Shown here: one piece after another, positions 24,251 through 31,942 of the stretch
Layout: each line of letters begins with the position of its first letter
Numbering within the stretch: position 1 is the stretch's first letter
From: Verrucomicrobiales bacterium
GTDB lineage: Bacteria > Verrucomicrobiota > Verrucomicrobiia > Verrucomicrobiales > DEV007
Length of the DNA: 36,116 nt
Assembly: GCA_021648365.1 (NCBI GenBank)
Contig: JAKISY010000044.1
Coordinates: forward strand, 1-36,116
Reading direction: 5' to 3'
The notes under the pieces: model-generated
The model's input: the letters and a program-made list of their open reading frames with translations, nothing else
Databases searched by the model: none
What the model was told of the DNA's origin: nothing
Program-made: the position numbers and the translations under genes

Positions 24251-24748
24251 TCAAGCGCTGCTGCGTGGGGGTGAAGGCCAAATGGAGCGCCATTTGATCC
24301 ATACGATGATTGTGAGTATGGGTATGAGAAGCAGGGCGATAGGGCTGAAGAGGTAGGGTTTCGGGTCGTTGCCAAGGTTGCTTGAAAATAGGCTGAAGTC
24401 CCAGCCTGCGTGCAGCATGATGGGGAGCCAAAGGCTGCCTGAAACGCGAAGGCAGACATAGAGTAAGAGTCCAGATGCTGAGGCGACGCCTGCTTGGAAG
24501 AATGCCCCGGGTCCTTCTGTGAAGATGTTACTTATGTGGACTAGCCCAATCACAAATAAAACGGACAGCGCAACGGGGATGGTGGTGCTGCGAATGATCG
24601 ATTCTGTGTCAGGGTAACTAGCGTATCCATAGTCGCGGTCTGCGGTCAGCAAATGATTGCTGCCTTGGATGATAGCTAAGTATGCTATGAGCGAGCAGAT
24701 CAACATCGGGGTGGAGAAGTTTTTTCCTACAGTTGTGGGGCTGTTCAT
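24251..24748 (-). CDS. Short membrane protein resembling a degenerate CPBP-family protease
   Basis: The 165-residue product has about four hydrophobic segments and near its end SGSLWLPIMLHAGWDFSLF, which matches the third conserved motif of CPBP (Abi) intramembrane proteases (GS-hydrophobic-H-hydrophobic-DF/NF). The catalytic EExxxR motif expected upstream is absent; the corresponding region reads FTEGPGAFFQAGVASASG. It may be a short paralogue or a shortened, inactive member. It stands alone with 80 bp between it and plsY. No link to the neighbours is evident. Confidence 0.45.
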   Translation of the reverse strand: MNSPTTVGKNFSTPMLICSLIAYLAIIQGSNHLLTADRDYGYASYPDTESIIRSTTIPVALSVLFVIGLVHISNIFTEGPGAFFQAGVASASGLLLYVCLRVSGSLWLPIMLHAGWDFSLFSSNLGNDPKPYLFSPIALLLIPILTIIVWIKWRSIWPSPPRSSA

Positions 24749-24933
24749 ATTTAGAAAAATTCAAAAAGTTGTAATTGGAAATGGGGCTGCGACACGTTAG
24801 CGAGGGAGCGATCTTTGTCTATGAAAGTTGTTTAATGCTTGCGGGGTGACTGGACATTTGGCTAGATACGATTTAGTTTACGCGATAGAAAATACGAACA
24901 GCTTTCTTCTAAATGAAGCTGTGGTTTGTCATC

Positions 24934-25848
24934 ATGAAAGGTACAATTTTTAAAAGGGCTGATCGGACTTGGGTTTGGCTGGCGTTATTACTGCTGGGTC
25001 TAGCTTCGTTCGATAGTGCTCGGGCGCAGATTCAGGTGGCTTTCCAGCTTAATAAAAAGGCTTACATGACTCACGAGGCGGTGGCGGGGCAGTTGTCGAT
25101 CACCAATCGTTCGGGGCAGGATTTGGTGCTTCAGGGGAGGAACGGTGCTCCGTGGCTAGATTTCCAAGTGACGGATACTCGAGGCAATTTGATCAGCCCC
25201 TATCAGAACCGTGCGCCTTTGGGGCCGGTGATGATACGCAGTGGTGATACTTTTAAAAAACAGGTATTTGTCAATCGTCGCTATCCAATGGGGCAAAAAG
25301 GCACTTATCGAGTGCGGGTGAACGTGTATTTCCCTCCTTCTAATCGTTATTTTCGAACGCGGATTCAAACGATGGTGGTGACCTCCGGTCGTGAGTTTTG
25401 GTCGGAGGTGGTGGGAGTGCCGCCGGGTTTTGAAGGGGCGGGTAAGTTCCGAAAATATGAGGTGCTACGTTTTGATTTTAACAGGCAGAAGGAGATTTAT
25501 TTTAGGTTGAGTAAGGCCGATTCAGGCAGGGTGATCACTACCTATTCCTTGGGAAAGCTACTGATGGTGAGCGATCCGATGATGGGGGTCGATGCTAATA
25601 ATAGGCTGCATATCCTGCACATGGGAGCGCCACAGTCTTATGCTCATACGATCATTGATGTGGCGGGAAAGGCGGCACCGCAGGAGTTCTATTTTGCCAA
25701 AGGCGAAAACCGCCCTAAATTGGTGCGTGTGGGAGGTGGGCAACTTGTGGTCGAGGGAGGGATTCCCGAAGCTATGCAGGATGATGTTTATGAGAAAAAT
25801 GAGTTCCATAAGCTCTCAGAACTTCCGCCTGGTATGCCGGTGAATTAG
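24934..25848 (+). CDS. Secreted protein of unknown function
   Basis: I cannot assign a family to this 304-residue protein. It has a signal peptide (WVWLALLLLGLASFDSARA). Residues about 30-130 look like an immunoglobulin-like or beta-sandwich domain (NKKAYMTHEAVAGQLSITNR, then FKKQVFVNRRYPMGQKG and TYRVRVNVYFPPS). The second half has FRLSKADSGRVITTYSLG and GVDANNRLHILHMGAPQSYA, which resembles a blade of a beta-propeller. This combination is found in secreted proteins of unknown role in related bacteria, as I recall. ATG 24934 (MKGTIFKRADRTW) gives a positively charged signal n-region; ATG 24913 is also possible. It has no same-strand neighbours within 160 bp upstream. Confidence 0.6.
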   Translation: MKGTIFKRADRTWVWLALLLLGLASFDSARAQIQVAFQLNKKAYMTHEAVAGQLSITNRSGQDLVLQGRNGAPWLDFQVTDTRGNLISPYQNRAPLGPVMIRSGDTFKKQVFVNRRYPMGQKGTYRVRVNVYFPPSNRYFRTRIQTMVVTSGREFWSEVVGVPPGFEGAGKFRKYEVLRFDFNRQKEIYFRLSKADSGRVITTYSLGKLLMVSDPMMGVDANNRLHILHMGAPQSYAHTIIDVAGKAAPQEFYFAKGENRPKLVRVGGGQLVVEGGIPEAMQDDVYEKNEFHKLSELPPGMPVN

Positions 25849-25903
25849 ACGGCATGGGGCTGGATTTTGTGGGTAGTTCGTGGTGGATTTTGATTAAGTT
25901 CTC

Positions 25904-25931
25904 TTGACTAACTAGAATATAGTAGTGTATT
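25904..25931 (+). promoter_or_regulatory. Candidate sigma70-type promoter upstream of the amidase gene
   Basis: TTGACT at 25904-25909 followed by a 16-bp spacer and TGTATT at 25926-25931 (four of six matches to TATAAT), in the 179-bp gap before the amidase gene. The surrounding bases are AT-rich. No functional data; a chance match is quite possible. Confidence 0.25.
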
Positions 25932-26027
25932 TCTCATAGAGATGTGGTGATGCGTGAATGGAGTTGAACCAAGCGCAGTTTGGGGCGAAAGAGTAGTCGT
26001 TCGAGCACACCAGCAGTTTGAAAAAAG

Positions 26028-26672
26028 ATGACCCCTTCGCTATACAGAGCTTTGATGAAAGATCATGGGGGTAAACTCTTTTTGGCTTGGGGGCTTTTAG
26101 CGCTTGTTTTCTTTTTGGGGACGATGGGAGCTGAAGCTGGTTTCAAGACGGTGATCATAGATGCGGGGCACGGGGGGCATGATTTGGGGGCGAGTCGATC
26201 GTTGATTTATGAAAAGCATTTGAATTTGGACGTAGCTCGCCGTTTGGAGCGCACCTTGCGCGAGAGTGGTTTTCGAACGGTATTGACGCGCAGCACGGAT
26301 ACTTTCATCCCATTAAGTGCACGTTCGGCGAAGGCGAATAAATACCGCAATGCGATTTTTGTGAGCATTCATTTTAATTGGAGTTGGAAGAGTAAGGTCA
26401 CAGGGATCGAAACTTTTTATCGAAGTTCTACATCGAGGAACTTGGCGTCTTACATTCAAAGGCAGTTGATCGGTAAGATTGGTTGCACCAATCGCGGGGT
26501 GAAATCGGCTAATTTTTCTGTATTAAGAAAAACTCGCCATCCGGCAGTTCTGGTGGAAGGGGGATTTGTCAGTAATAAGAGTGAGCGGGTTTCGATGCTC
26601 GACGCGCGCTATCGCCAAGTGGTGGCGGATAGCATTGCGCGAGGTATTTTAGAATATCGTAAAAAAGGGTGA
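26028..26672 (+). CDS. N-acetylmuramoyl-L-alanine amidase (Amidase_3)
   Basis: The 214-residue product has an N-terminal membrane/signal segment (LFLAWGLLALVFFLGTMGAEA, in part) followed directly by an Amidase_3 domain: VIIDAGHGGHDLGA with the first zinc histidine, LIYEKHLNLDVA with the zinc glutamate, FVSIHFNW with the second histidine and VLVEGGFVSNKSE with the catalytic glutamate. It cleaves the bond between muramic acid and the peptide stem of peptidoglycan in the periplasm. It lacks a peptidoglycan-binding or AMIN domain, so it is a minimal version. The gene for the NAD(P)HX repair enzyme follows closely. Confidence 0.93.
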   Translation: MTPSLYRALMKDHGGKLFLAWGLLALVFFLGTMGAEAGFKTVIIDAGHGGHDLGASRSLIYEKHLNLDVARRLERTLRESGFRTVLTRSTDTFIPLSARSAKANKYRNAIFVSIHFNWSWKSKVTGIETFYRSSTSRNLASYIQRQLIGKIGCTNRGVKSANFSVLRKTRHPAVLVEGGFVSNKSERVSMLDARYRQVVADSIARGILEYRKKG

Positions 26673-26763
26673 TTGCCTTTTGCCTCGTTTGTTAAGTTGG
26701 GAGATAATCAACTTGCAGAGTGTGGGGCTTCGGTTTTCCTTACGGTCGGCGAATGTCGTTGTG

Positions 26764-28275
26764 ATGATGGTGACTTGTGAACAGATGAAGTTGGCGGAGG
26801 ATCGTTTGTTCGCGACGGGTGTGGTGGCGGAGGATCTAATGGAGAAGGCGGGCAAGGCTTGTGCGCAAGCGATCAGGCAGTTTTTTCCTACAGCCGGCAG
26901 CGCTACGCTTTATGTGGGAAAGGGCAATAATGGTGGGGACGCTTTAGTCGTGGGGCGTGAATTGCTCAAGACGGGCTGGCGAGTGGATATGGTTCTGTCG
27001 GGGGAGAGTTCGCAGATGACGTCTTTGGCGGCCAAGAAGTTGGGGGAATTCGAGCAGCAAGTAGCGCGCGGTTTTTCTGCCGTGCAACCTAGTCAGGGCG
27101 GATGCGCCAGCATTGTGGTGGATGGTTTGTTGGGCATTGGTGCGCGTGGTCCCTTGCGTGGTATCATTGCTGAGCGGTCTGCGCAGTTGGCGCATCAGCG
27201 GACAGGCAGCTCTGCGGTTTGTTTTGCGATTGACATCCCCTCGGGGGTGGACGGGGATTTGGGCATACCTTACCCAGGGGCGGTGGTGGCGGATTTTACG
27301 CTTTCGATAGCGGCGATCAAAGGCGGCATTGTCAAAGATGCTGCGATTGATCATGTTGGGCGCATTGTTCAGATTGCTTTGCCAGAGATAGAGTTTGGAG
27401 AATTCGCTGGAGAGGCTCAGGTGTTGAATTCGAGCTTATTGGCTCCGTTGTTGCAGCGCAGAGATTTTGCTTTTCACAAAGGACGCGCTGGGCGGGTGAG
27501 TATCTTAGCTGGCTCGCGCGGATTAACGGGGGCGGCAGCTTTGGCGTCGATGGCGGCTTTACATGGAGGTGCGGGTTTGGTGACTTTGTATGTGGAACCG
27601 GCGATTTACGATATTGTAGCGATCACGGCAGCTGCTGAAGTGATGGTGAAGCCGCTGGCTTCAATAGCAGATATCGCGGGGGATGGTGCGGATGTTTTGG
27701 CGCTGGGTCCGGGTTTGGGTGATGCAACTTTTGTTCCAGATCTCTTGCCTTGGATTTTAAATGAGGCACGTCCGATGGTGGTCGATGCGGATGCGTTGAA
27801 TTTATTGGCTCGCTCGGATGGTGCTCTGTCGCGTCTGGCTGAACACGGCAAAGCTCGGCTGTTGACGCCTCATCCTGGAGAGATGTTGCGACTGTTTTCA
27901 GGAGCTTCCACTTGTGTGGATCGCTTGGAGGTGGTGCAACAATTTATCGAGCAGTATGATTTTCAAGGGGTGCTGCTGTATAAAGGGGCGAGAACCTTAG
28001 TAGCTGCTACTGGGCAAAAGACGGCGATCAACTCGACGGGGCATCCGGGCATGGCTACAGGTGGGGTGGGCGATGTATTGACGGGTTTGTGCGCTGCCTT
28101 GATCGCTCAGGGGTATTCACTTTACGATGCGGCTTGTTTGGGATCTTGGTTGATCGGGCGCAGTGCGGAGAGGGCGGTGTATGATGGCGGCGAATCTGCG
28201 GAATCGTTGACCGCTGGAATGATAGCGAGCGGCCTGGGTGGGGCGTTTGAGGATTTGAGGCGACGGGTATTTTGA
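26764..28275 (+). CDS. nnr: Bifunctional NAD(P)H-hydrate epimerase/ADP-dependent dehydratase
   Basis: The approximately 503-residue protein fuses both NAD(P)HX repair activities. The N-terminal YjeF_N epimerase domain shows VGKGNNGGDALVVGREL and IDIPSGVDGDLG. The C-terminal ribokinase-like dehydratase domain shows KGRAGRVSILAGSRGLTGAA, ALGPGLGD, VVDADALNLLA, LTPHPGEM and STGHPGMATGGVGDVLTG. Together they restore hydrated NADH/NADPH. The ATG pair at 26764/26767 is the likely start; an in-frame TTG at 26680 lies earlier and gives an uncharacteristic extension. It runs on the same strand as the amidase, separated by about 90 bp, and may share a transcript. Confidence 0.94.
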   Translation: MMVTCEQMKLAEDRLFATGVVAEDLMEKAGKACAQAIRQFFPTAGSATLYVGKGNNGGDALVVGRELLKTGWRVDMVLSGESSQMTSLAAKKLGEFEQQVARGFSAVQPSQGGCASIVVDGLLGIGARGPLRGIIAERSAQLAHQRTGSSAVCFAIDIPSGVDGDLGIPYPGAVVADFTLSIAAIKGGIVKDAAIDHVGRIVQIALPEIEFGEFAGEAQVLNSSLLAPLLQRRDFAFHKGRAGRVSILAGSRGLTGAAALASMAALHGGAGLVTLYVEPAIYDIVAITAAAEVMVKPLASIADIAGDGADVLALGPGLGDATFVPDLLPWILNEARPMVVDADALNLLARSDGALSRLAEHGKARLLTPHPGEMLRLFSGASTCVDRLEVVQQFIEQYDFQGVLLYKGARTLVAATGQKTAINSTGHPGMATGGVGDVLTGLCAALIAQGYSLYDAACLGSWLIGRSAERAVYDGGESAESLTAGMIASGLGGAFEDLRRRVF

Positions 28276-28284
28276 AATTTCAGT

Positions 28285-28887
28285 TCACCACTGCAATCGA
28301 GCACCTATACCAAGACTGGCGCGATTTTCTTGAACTCTACTAGAGATTTCTACGCCTAGAAGGTCGGTGAATTTGATCACGGTGCCGATTTCTACACCGA
28401 AAAGATTGCGCTCATCGATGCGGGTGTAGTCTGCTGAGAGGTAAACTTCCAAAAGCGGGATCACTGCCATGCGGATACCGGGTTCGAAATACAAACCTAG
28501 GTCGTCTATGCGGTCGAAAAAGAGCAGGGGGCCAGTTTCCATGTATCGCACTCCGCCTTGCACGTAGATGTCGATGATGCCTGCAAGCACGGCATTGAGC
28601 CCAAGTCCGAGGCGGAGGTCTTGGGTGCTTACCGAATCGTCATCGCTGATGGTATCAGATTTGGCATAGTGGTATTCACCGAGTAGAAAAAAATGTTCCG
28701 TTGGGGCGATGGAAAGTTCTGCGACCAAGCCGTTGGCGTCGTTCAAGCGCTCACCGAGATCGTTGACATAAAAAATGCGCTCATAGCCAAAATCAAAATA
28801 ACTATGAGACAAAGTGACGCTGTCTTGCGCGCTCGCTGCTTGGACGCTCAGGAAGAGAAGAGCAAGGGTGATGGCAATGTTTTTCAT
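28285..28887 (-). CDS. Outer membrane beta-barrel-like protein
   Basis: This 200-residue protein begins with a signal peptide (MKNIAITLALLFLSVQAASA). The rest alternates short amphipathic strands (SVTLSHSYFDFGYERIF, HFFLLGEYHYAKS, LRLGLGLNAVLAGIIDIYVQ, GIRMAVIPLLEVYLSADYTR, VIKFTDLLGVEISSRVQ) and ends in an aromatic residue (ARLQW), as expected for a small outer membrane barrel of OmpW/OmpA-barrel type. No catalytic motif is seen. The gene converges with nnr, 9 bp apart. The start at 28887 was chosen because it begins the signal peptide; ATG 28896 is an alternative. Function unknown. Confidence 0.65.
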   Translation of the reverse strand: MKNIAITLALLFLSVQAASAQDSVTLSHSYFDFGYERIFYVNDLGERLNDANGLVAELSIAPTEHFFLLGEYHYAKSDTISDDDSVSTQDLRLGLGLNAVLAGIIDIYVQGGVRYMETGPLLFFDRIDDLGLYFEPGIRMAVIPLLEVYLSADYTRIDERNLFGVEIGTVIKFTDLLGVEISSRVQENRASLGIGARLQW

Positions 28888-29146
28888 AGCAGACATAATT
28901 TTAATAACTATCGAGGCGAGCTGTATTATGCTCGGATGGGAAAAATATGTCAAACCTTTCTTCAACACGAGAAGTGCCGCGACTTTTTTGTGGTAGCCGC
29001 GAGCTTGGGGCGCGAAGCTAGACTGCGAGTGTGACTCGATCTAAGCTCGTCGAACGTTGAAGTTCGTACGAAGCTACGATCTCCTTATCACGAAAGATCG
29101 GGGAAGGAGTGGGAGTGAACCAGAATAACTACGGGGCTGAGAGGTC

Positions 29147-29227
29147 TCAGCCGCCGATGGATTTGGTCATGAATTCAAGCGCTAAAACGGCGATTGAAAG
29201 AATGAGGATGATGATAGCTATGGGCAT
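29147..29227 (-). CDS. 26-residue membrane microprotein, paralogue of the proline-rich protein's tail
   Basis: This short ORF is not obvious from length alone. It translates to MPIAIIILILSIAVLALEFM followed by TKSIGG. The last 27 residues of the neighbouring proline-rich protein read MPFAVIVVILSIAVLLIEFM then AFQVGNG, so the two are clearly related, and the DNA is also similar through CATGAATTC and GGGCAT. The ORF is preceded in frame by nine codons without stop, but the first ATG is at 29227. It may be a free-standing single-pass membrane peptide or the leftover end of a duplicated gene; its intact start, stop and hydrophobic composition argue for the former. It lies about 100 bp downstream of the proline-rich gene's stop. 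Confidence 0.5.
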   Translation of the reverse strand: MPIAIIILILSIAVLALEFMTKSIGG

Positions 29228-29329
29228 GGTAGCGAATGAGCTTGTGATTAAAAATAGGTGTTGGTTAGCTTTAAACTAGGGTGTCTGAGCTGATGCAAAA
29301 AACATCAGCTGAGATGGGTGATTGATAGA

Positions 29330-30481
29330 TCAGCCATTGCCTACTTGGAAAGCCATGAATTCGATTAGGAGCACGGCAATGGATAAGATGACGACAATCA
29401 CGGCAAAGGGCATCAAGCCTGCTTCTTCGTATTCGTCTTCCCATTCTTCTTCTGCTTCGTCGGCTGCAGTCGATTGAATGTCTGGTGTGGTGGAAACTCC
29501 TGCTGCGCCACCTTGAGTAAGGGTCTGCGTAGGTTGCAGCTTGACCGTTGCTTTGGGTAGCGGTTTGGCACTGCCCGGTTTCGCCAAGGGGGTGGTCTGT
29601 TTGCCAATCGCTGGTCCACCTGGGGTGGGAGCTTTTGCCAAAGGAATGGTTTTGGCGCCGACTGGCGTAGCTAGCGGCGTGGTTGGCGGTGAGGCTACTG
29701 GTGCTGGTGCTGGTGCGGCGGGCGCTGCTCCTCCTAGTGTAACGGTCTTAGCACCTTGTGGTGCTGGCGGCGCAGCGGGTGGCCCGCCTAATGTAACGGT
29801 GCCGGGGCTTTGTGCTGCTGAGGGTGGTATGGGTGCTCCTAAAGTAACGGTTTTGGCGCCGCCTCCTGCAGGTGGCCCTGCCACGGGTGCTGGTGGTGGT
29901 GCGATAGGTGCTTGTCCTGGGGCTGGTGCTGCTGGTGCTGGCGGCGGTGCCGGCGCAGCGATAGGAGCATTTGGCCGTGGGCCGACTGGTGCGATCGTCG
30001 GGGTAGGTGGAGCGGTGGGTGCGGTGGCAGTAACGGGAGCGCCAGGAACGGGCATGGTGCTACCAATAGGCGGAATGCTTCCTGATGAGCCGTCTTGTGC
30101 TGGCACTGGCATGGTGCTGCCGATGGGCGGCACGCTGCCGGTTGGGCTGTTCTGCGCTGGAACTGGCATGGTGCTACCAAGAGGCGGCACGCTACCGGTT
30201 GGGCTGTGCTGAGCTGGCACTGGCATGGTGCTGCCGATGGGCGGCACGCTGCCACTTGGATCGGTTGCTGCTGGAACTGGCATGGTGCTGCCGATGGGCG
30301 GCACAGCTCCCGAAACGGGAGGTGCTGCTACGGGTCTAATCGGCTGGGTCACTCCTTGTGGCACGACGGGACCGGTGTCCTCTGGGCGTGCTCGCAGGGT
30401 TATGCGAACCGTTTCTTTTTTCAACGGAACGGTTGACGTCTTTTTGGACGGTTTGCCTGGTGTAGATGCAGAATCACTCAT
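29330..30481 (-). CDS. Proline-rich repeat protein with acidic linker and C-terminal membrane anchor
   Basis: The 383-residue protein has five parts. (1) A basic N-terminus (residues 1-35) with KKETVRITLRARPED, a phrase that looks recurrent. (2) Five tandem 19-residue repeats, core SVPPIGSTMPVPA, at residues 58-147. (3) A proline/alanine-rich region (about 148-215). (4) Recurrent TVTLGG/TIPLAK units (about 210-310), again with proline. (5) An acidic stretch DEAEEEWEDEYEE followed by a single membrane segment (about 356-376). The predicted topology is cytoplasmic domain, tail-anchored. Function unknown; the composition resembles adaptor or scaffold proteins that span a distance. The repeats are detailed in a separate entry. 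A small ORF with a homologous membrane tail lies just downstream. Proline and repeated sequence make antisense frames long and misleading. Confidence 0.7.
   Translation of the reverse strand: MSDSASTPGKPSKKTSTVPLKKETVRITLRARPEDTGPVVPQGVTQPIRPVAAPPVSGAVPPIGSTMPVPAATDPSGSVPPIGSTMPVPAQHSPTGSVPPLGSTMPVPAQNSPTGSVPPIGSTMPVPAQDGSSGSIPPIGSTMPVPGAPVTATAPTAPPTPTIAPVGPRPNAPIAAPAPPPAPAAPAPGQAPIAPPPAPVAGPPAGGGAKTVTLGAPIPPSAAQSPGTVTLGGPPAAPPAPQGAKTVTLGGAAPAAPAPAPVASPPTTPLATPVGAKTIPLAKAPTPGGPAIGKQTTPLAKPGSAKPLPKATVKLQPTQTLTQGGAAGVSTTPDIQSTAADEAEEEWEDEYEEAGLMPFAVIVVILSIAVLLIEFMAFQVGNG
30041..30310 (-). repeat. Five tandem 57-bp repeats encoding 19-residue PPIGSTMPVP units
   Basis: The units begin at residues 58, 77, 96, 115 and 134 of the proline-rich protein, exactly 19 residues (57 bp) apart. 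The core PPIGSTMPVP is nearly invariant (one PPLG), while the linker (ATDPSGS, QHSPTGS, QNSPTGS, QDGSSGS) varies. The DNA repeats are similarly conserved, which implies recent expansion. Confidence 0.9.
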
Positions 30482-30670
30482 TTTGAATAGTGCTAAAAAA
30501 ACTTTGAACCTGTATTTAGGACTGAAAATGACCTAAATGTCAATAGCATTATAAAATAAATCGCTACTTTAACAATGAAAAAATCATTTTTGAGAGTCAA
30601 AAGTGCTTGAGCTGAGATGGGGGCAGAGGCTTTTTCTTTACAGCGAAGTGAATGGGGTGCAATCGTAGCT

Positions 30671-31855
30671 ATGGATTTACCTCGGAATGTAGTCGAATTA
30701 TTGCAGGCTTTGATCGCTATCCCTAGTGTGAATCCTGAGGGCGATGGCGAAACGGGCACTTCGCATTTGGGGGAAGCTGCTTGTGCGCAGTATGTGGCGG
30801 ATTTTTTGCGAGTATGTGGAGCGCGGGTGGTGATGGAAGAGGTGGAGTTGGGGCGTCCGAATGTGATTGCTAGATTTGGTGGTGAAGGTGATGTGTCGGC
30901 GCAAAAAACGCGGCTGCTTTTTGCTCCGCACTTGGATACGGTGAGTGTGGCGGGGATGACGATCGATCCCTTTGCGGGGGAGTTGCGTGAGGAGAAAATA
31001 TGGGGGCGTGGGGCGAGTGATACCAAGGGCACGATGGCGGCGATGCTGTGGGCTTTTTATGAGCTGAAAGAGCGGATGACTGAACTGGAGGTGGAGGTGG
31101 GATTTGTCGGGCTGATGGGGGAGGAAATTGCTCAACCGGGCTCGCGTCACTTTGCGCAGCATCATGGCGCTGAGTGGGACTTTGCGATTGTGGGGGAGCC
31201 GACGGAATTGAAAACGGTGTGTCGTCACAAGGGCTGCACTTGGGTGAAGCTGGTGACCAAGGGCAAGGCGGCGCATGGATCGACGCCTGAGCGGGGAGAG
31301 AATGCGATCATGCGGATGAATGAGGTTTTGCGGGATTTGGGTCGAGGGTTTATGCGAGAGTTGCAGCAGTTGGTTTTTAAGAATGAGTTTTTGGGGCATC
31401 CTACGCTCAATATCGGCACGATGCAGGGGGGATCTAAGACCAACATCGTGCCAGACCACTGTGAGGTGACTTTGGATTTCCGTGAAACGCCTGAGTTAGC
31501 GGCGGCAGGTGGGGTGGCAAAGTTATTGCCAGTCTATTTTGAAGAAAAGTTCGCTGCGGGGAGTTTTCCAAAAGTAGAGGTGGAGATGCTCTCGGAATGT
31601 CCCGCTCTGGATACGCCCGAGGATCACTTTTTTGTGAAACATTTGGCAGCGCTGGGAGCTGAGCCGGTGGGGGCGCCTTGGCTGTGTGATGCGACTTGGT
31701 TGGCGAAGGCGGGAATTGCGTCGGTTGCGCTGGGGCCAGGTTCGATCGCTCAGGCTCATACGGAGGATGAGTATTTGGAGGTCGAGGCTTTGCAAGAGGG
31801 GGTGGTTTTTTACCGTAAGATCATGGAGGAATTTCGCGCGGCGAAGGTGGATTGA
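30671..31855 (+). CDS. M20-family metallopeptidase/deacylase (ArgE/DapE-type)
   Basis: The 394-residue product has the M20 core: LLFAPHLDTVS with a zinc histidine, WGRGASDTKG with the bridging aspartate, FVGLMGEEIAQPGS with the catalytic glutamate pair, and VGEPTELKTV. The C-terminal catalytic domain includes the dimerisation lid (SVALGPGSIAQAHTEDEY), with the last zinc ligand in AHTEDE. The family cleaves N-acylated amino acids (N-acetylornithine, succinyl-diaminopimelate) or peptides; the exact substrate is not determined here. ATG 30671 (MDLPRNVVELLQAL) fits the family start; an in-frame ATG at 30617 adds 18 residues and is less likely. No arginine or lysine biosynthesis genes adjoin. Confidence 0.88.
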   Translation: MDLPRNVVELLQALIAIPSVNPEGDGETGTSHLGEAACAQYVADFLRVCGARVVMEEVELGRPNVIARFGGEGDVSAQKTRLLFAPHLDTVSVAGMTIDPFAGELREEKIWGRGASDTKGTMAAMLWAFYELKERMTELEVEVGFVGLMGEEIAQPGSRHFAQHHGAEWDFAIVGEPTELKTVCRHKGCTWVKLVTKGKAAHGSTPERGENAIMRMNEVLRDLGRGFMRELQQLVFKNEFLGHPTLNIGTMQGGSKTNIVPDHCEVTLDFRETPELAAAGGVAKLLPVYFEEKFAAGSFPKVEVEMLSECPALDTPEDHFFVKHLAALGAEPVGAPWLCDATWLAKAGIASVALGPGSIAQAHTEDEYLEVEALQEGVVFYRKIMEEFRAAKVD

Positions 31856-31942
31856 GCGTTGCTCTCAACGGAGTGGCATTTTGTGTATTGGCGTTTTGGC
31901 AAAGTGGGGCTAGGATGGCGCGGTATTTATATTTAGATCATC

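Noticed and set aside
28969..29146. Possible RNA gene in the gap before the microprotein
   Set aside because: No cloverleaf or other fold with consistent pairing was found; only short inverted words around 29090.
29541..30436. Long glycine/alanine-rich and Trp/His-rich ORFs antisense to the proline-rich gene
   Set aside because: They arise from the opposite strand of GC-biased proline/alanine codon repeats.
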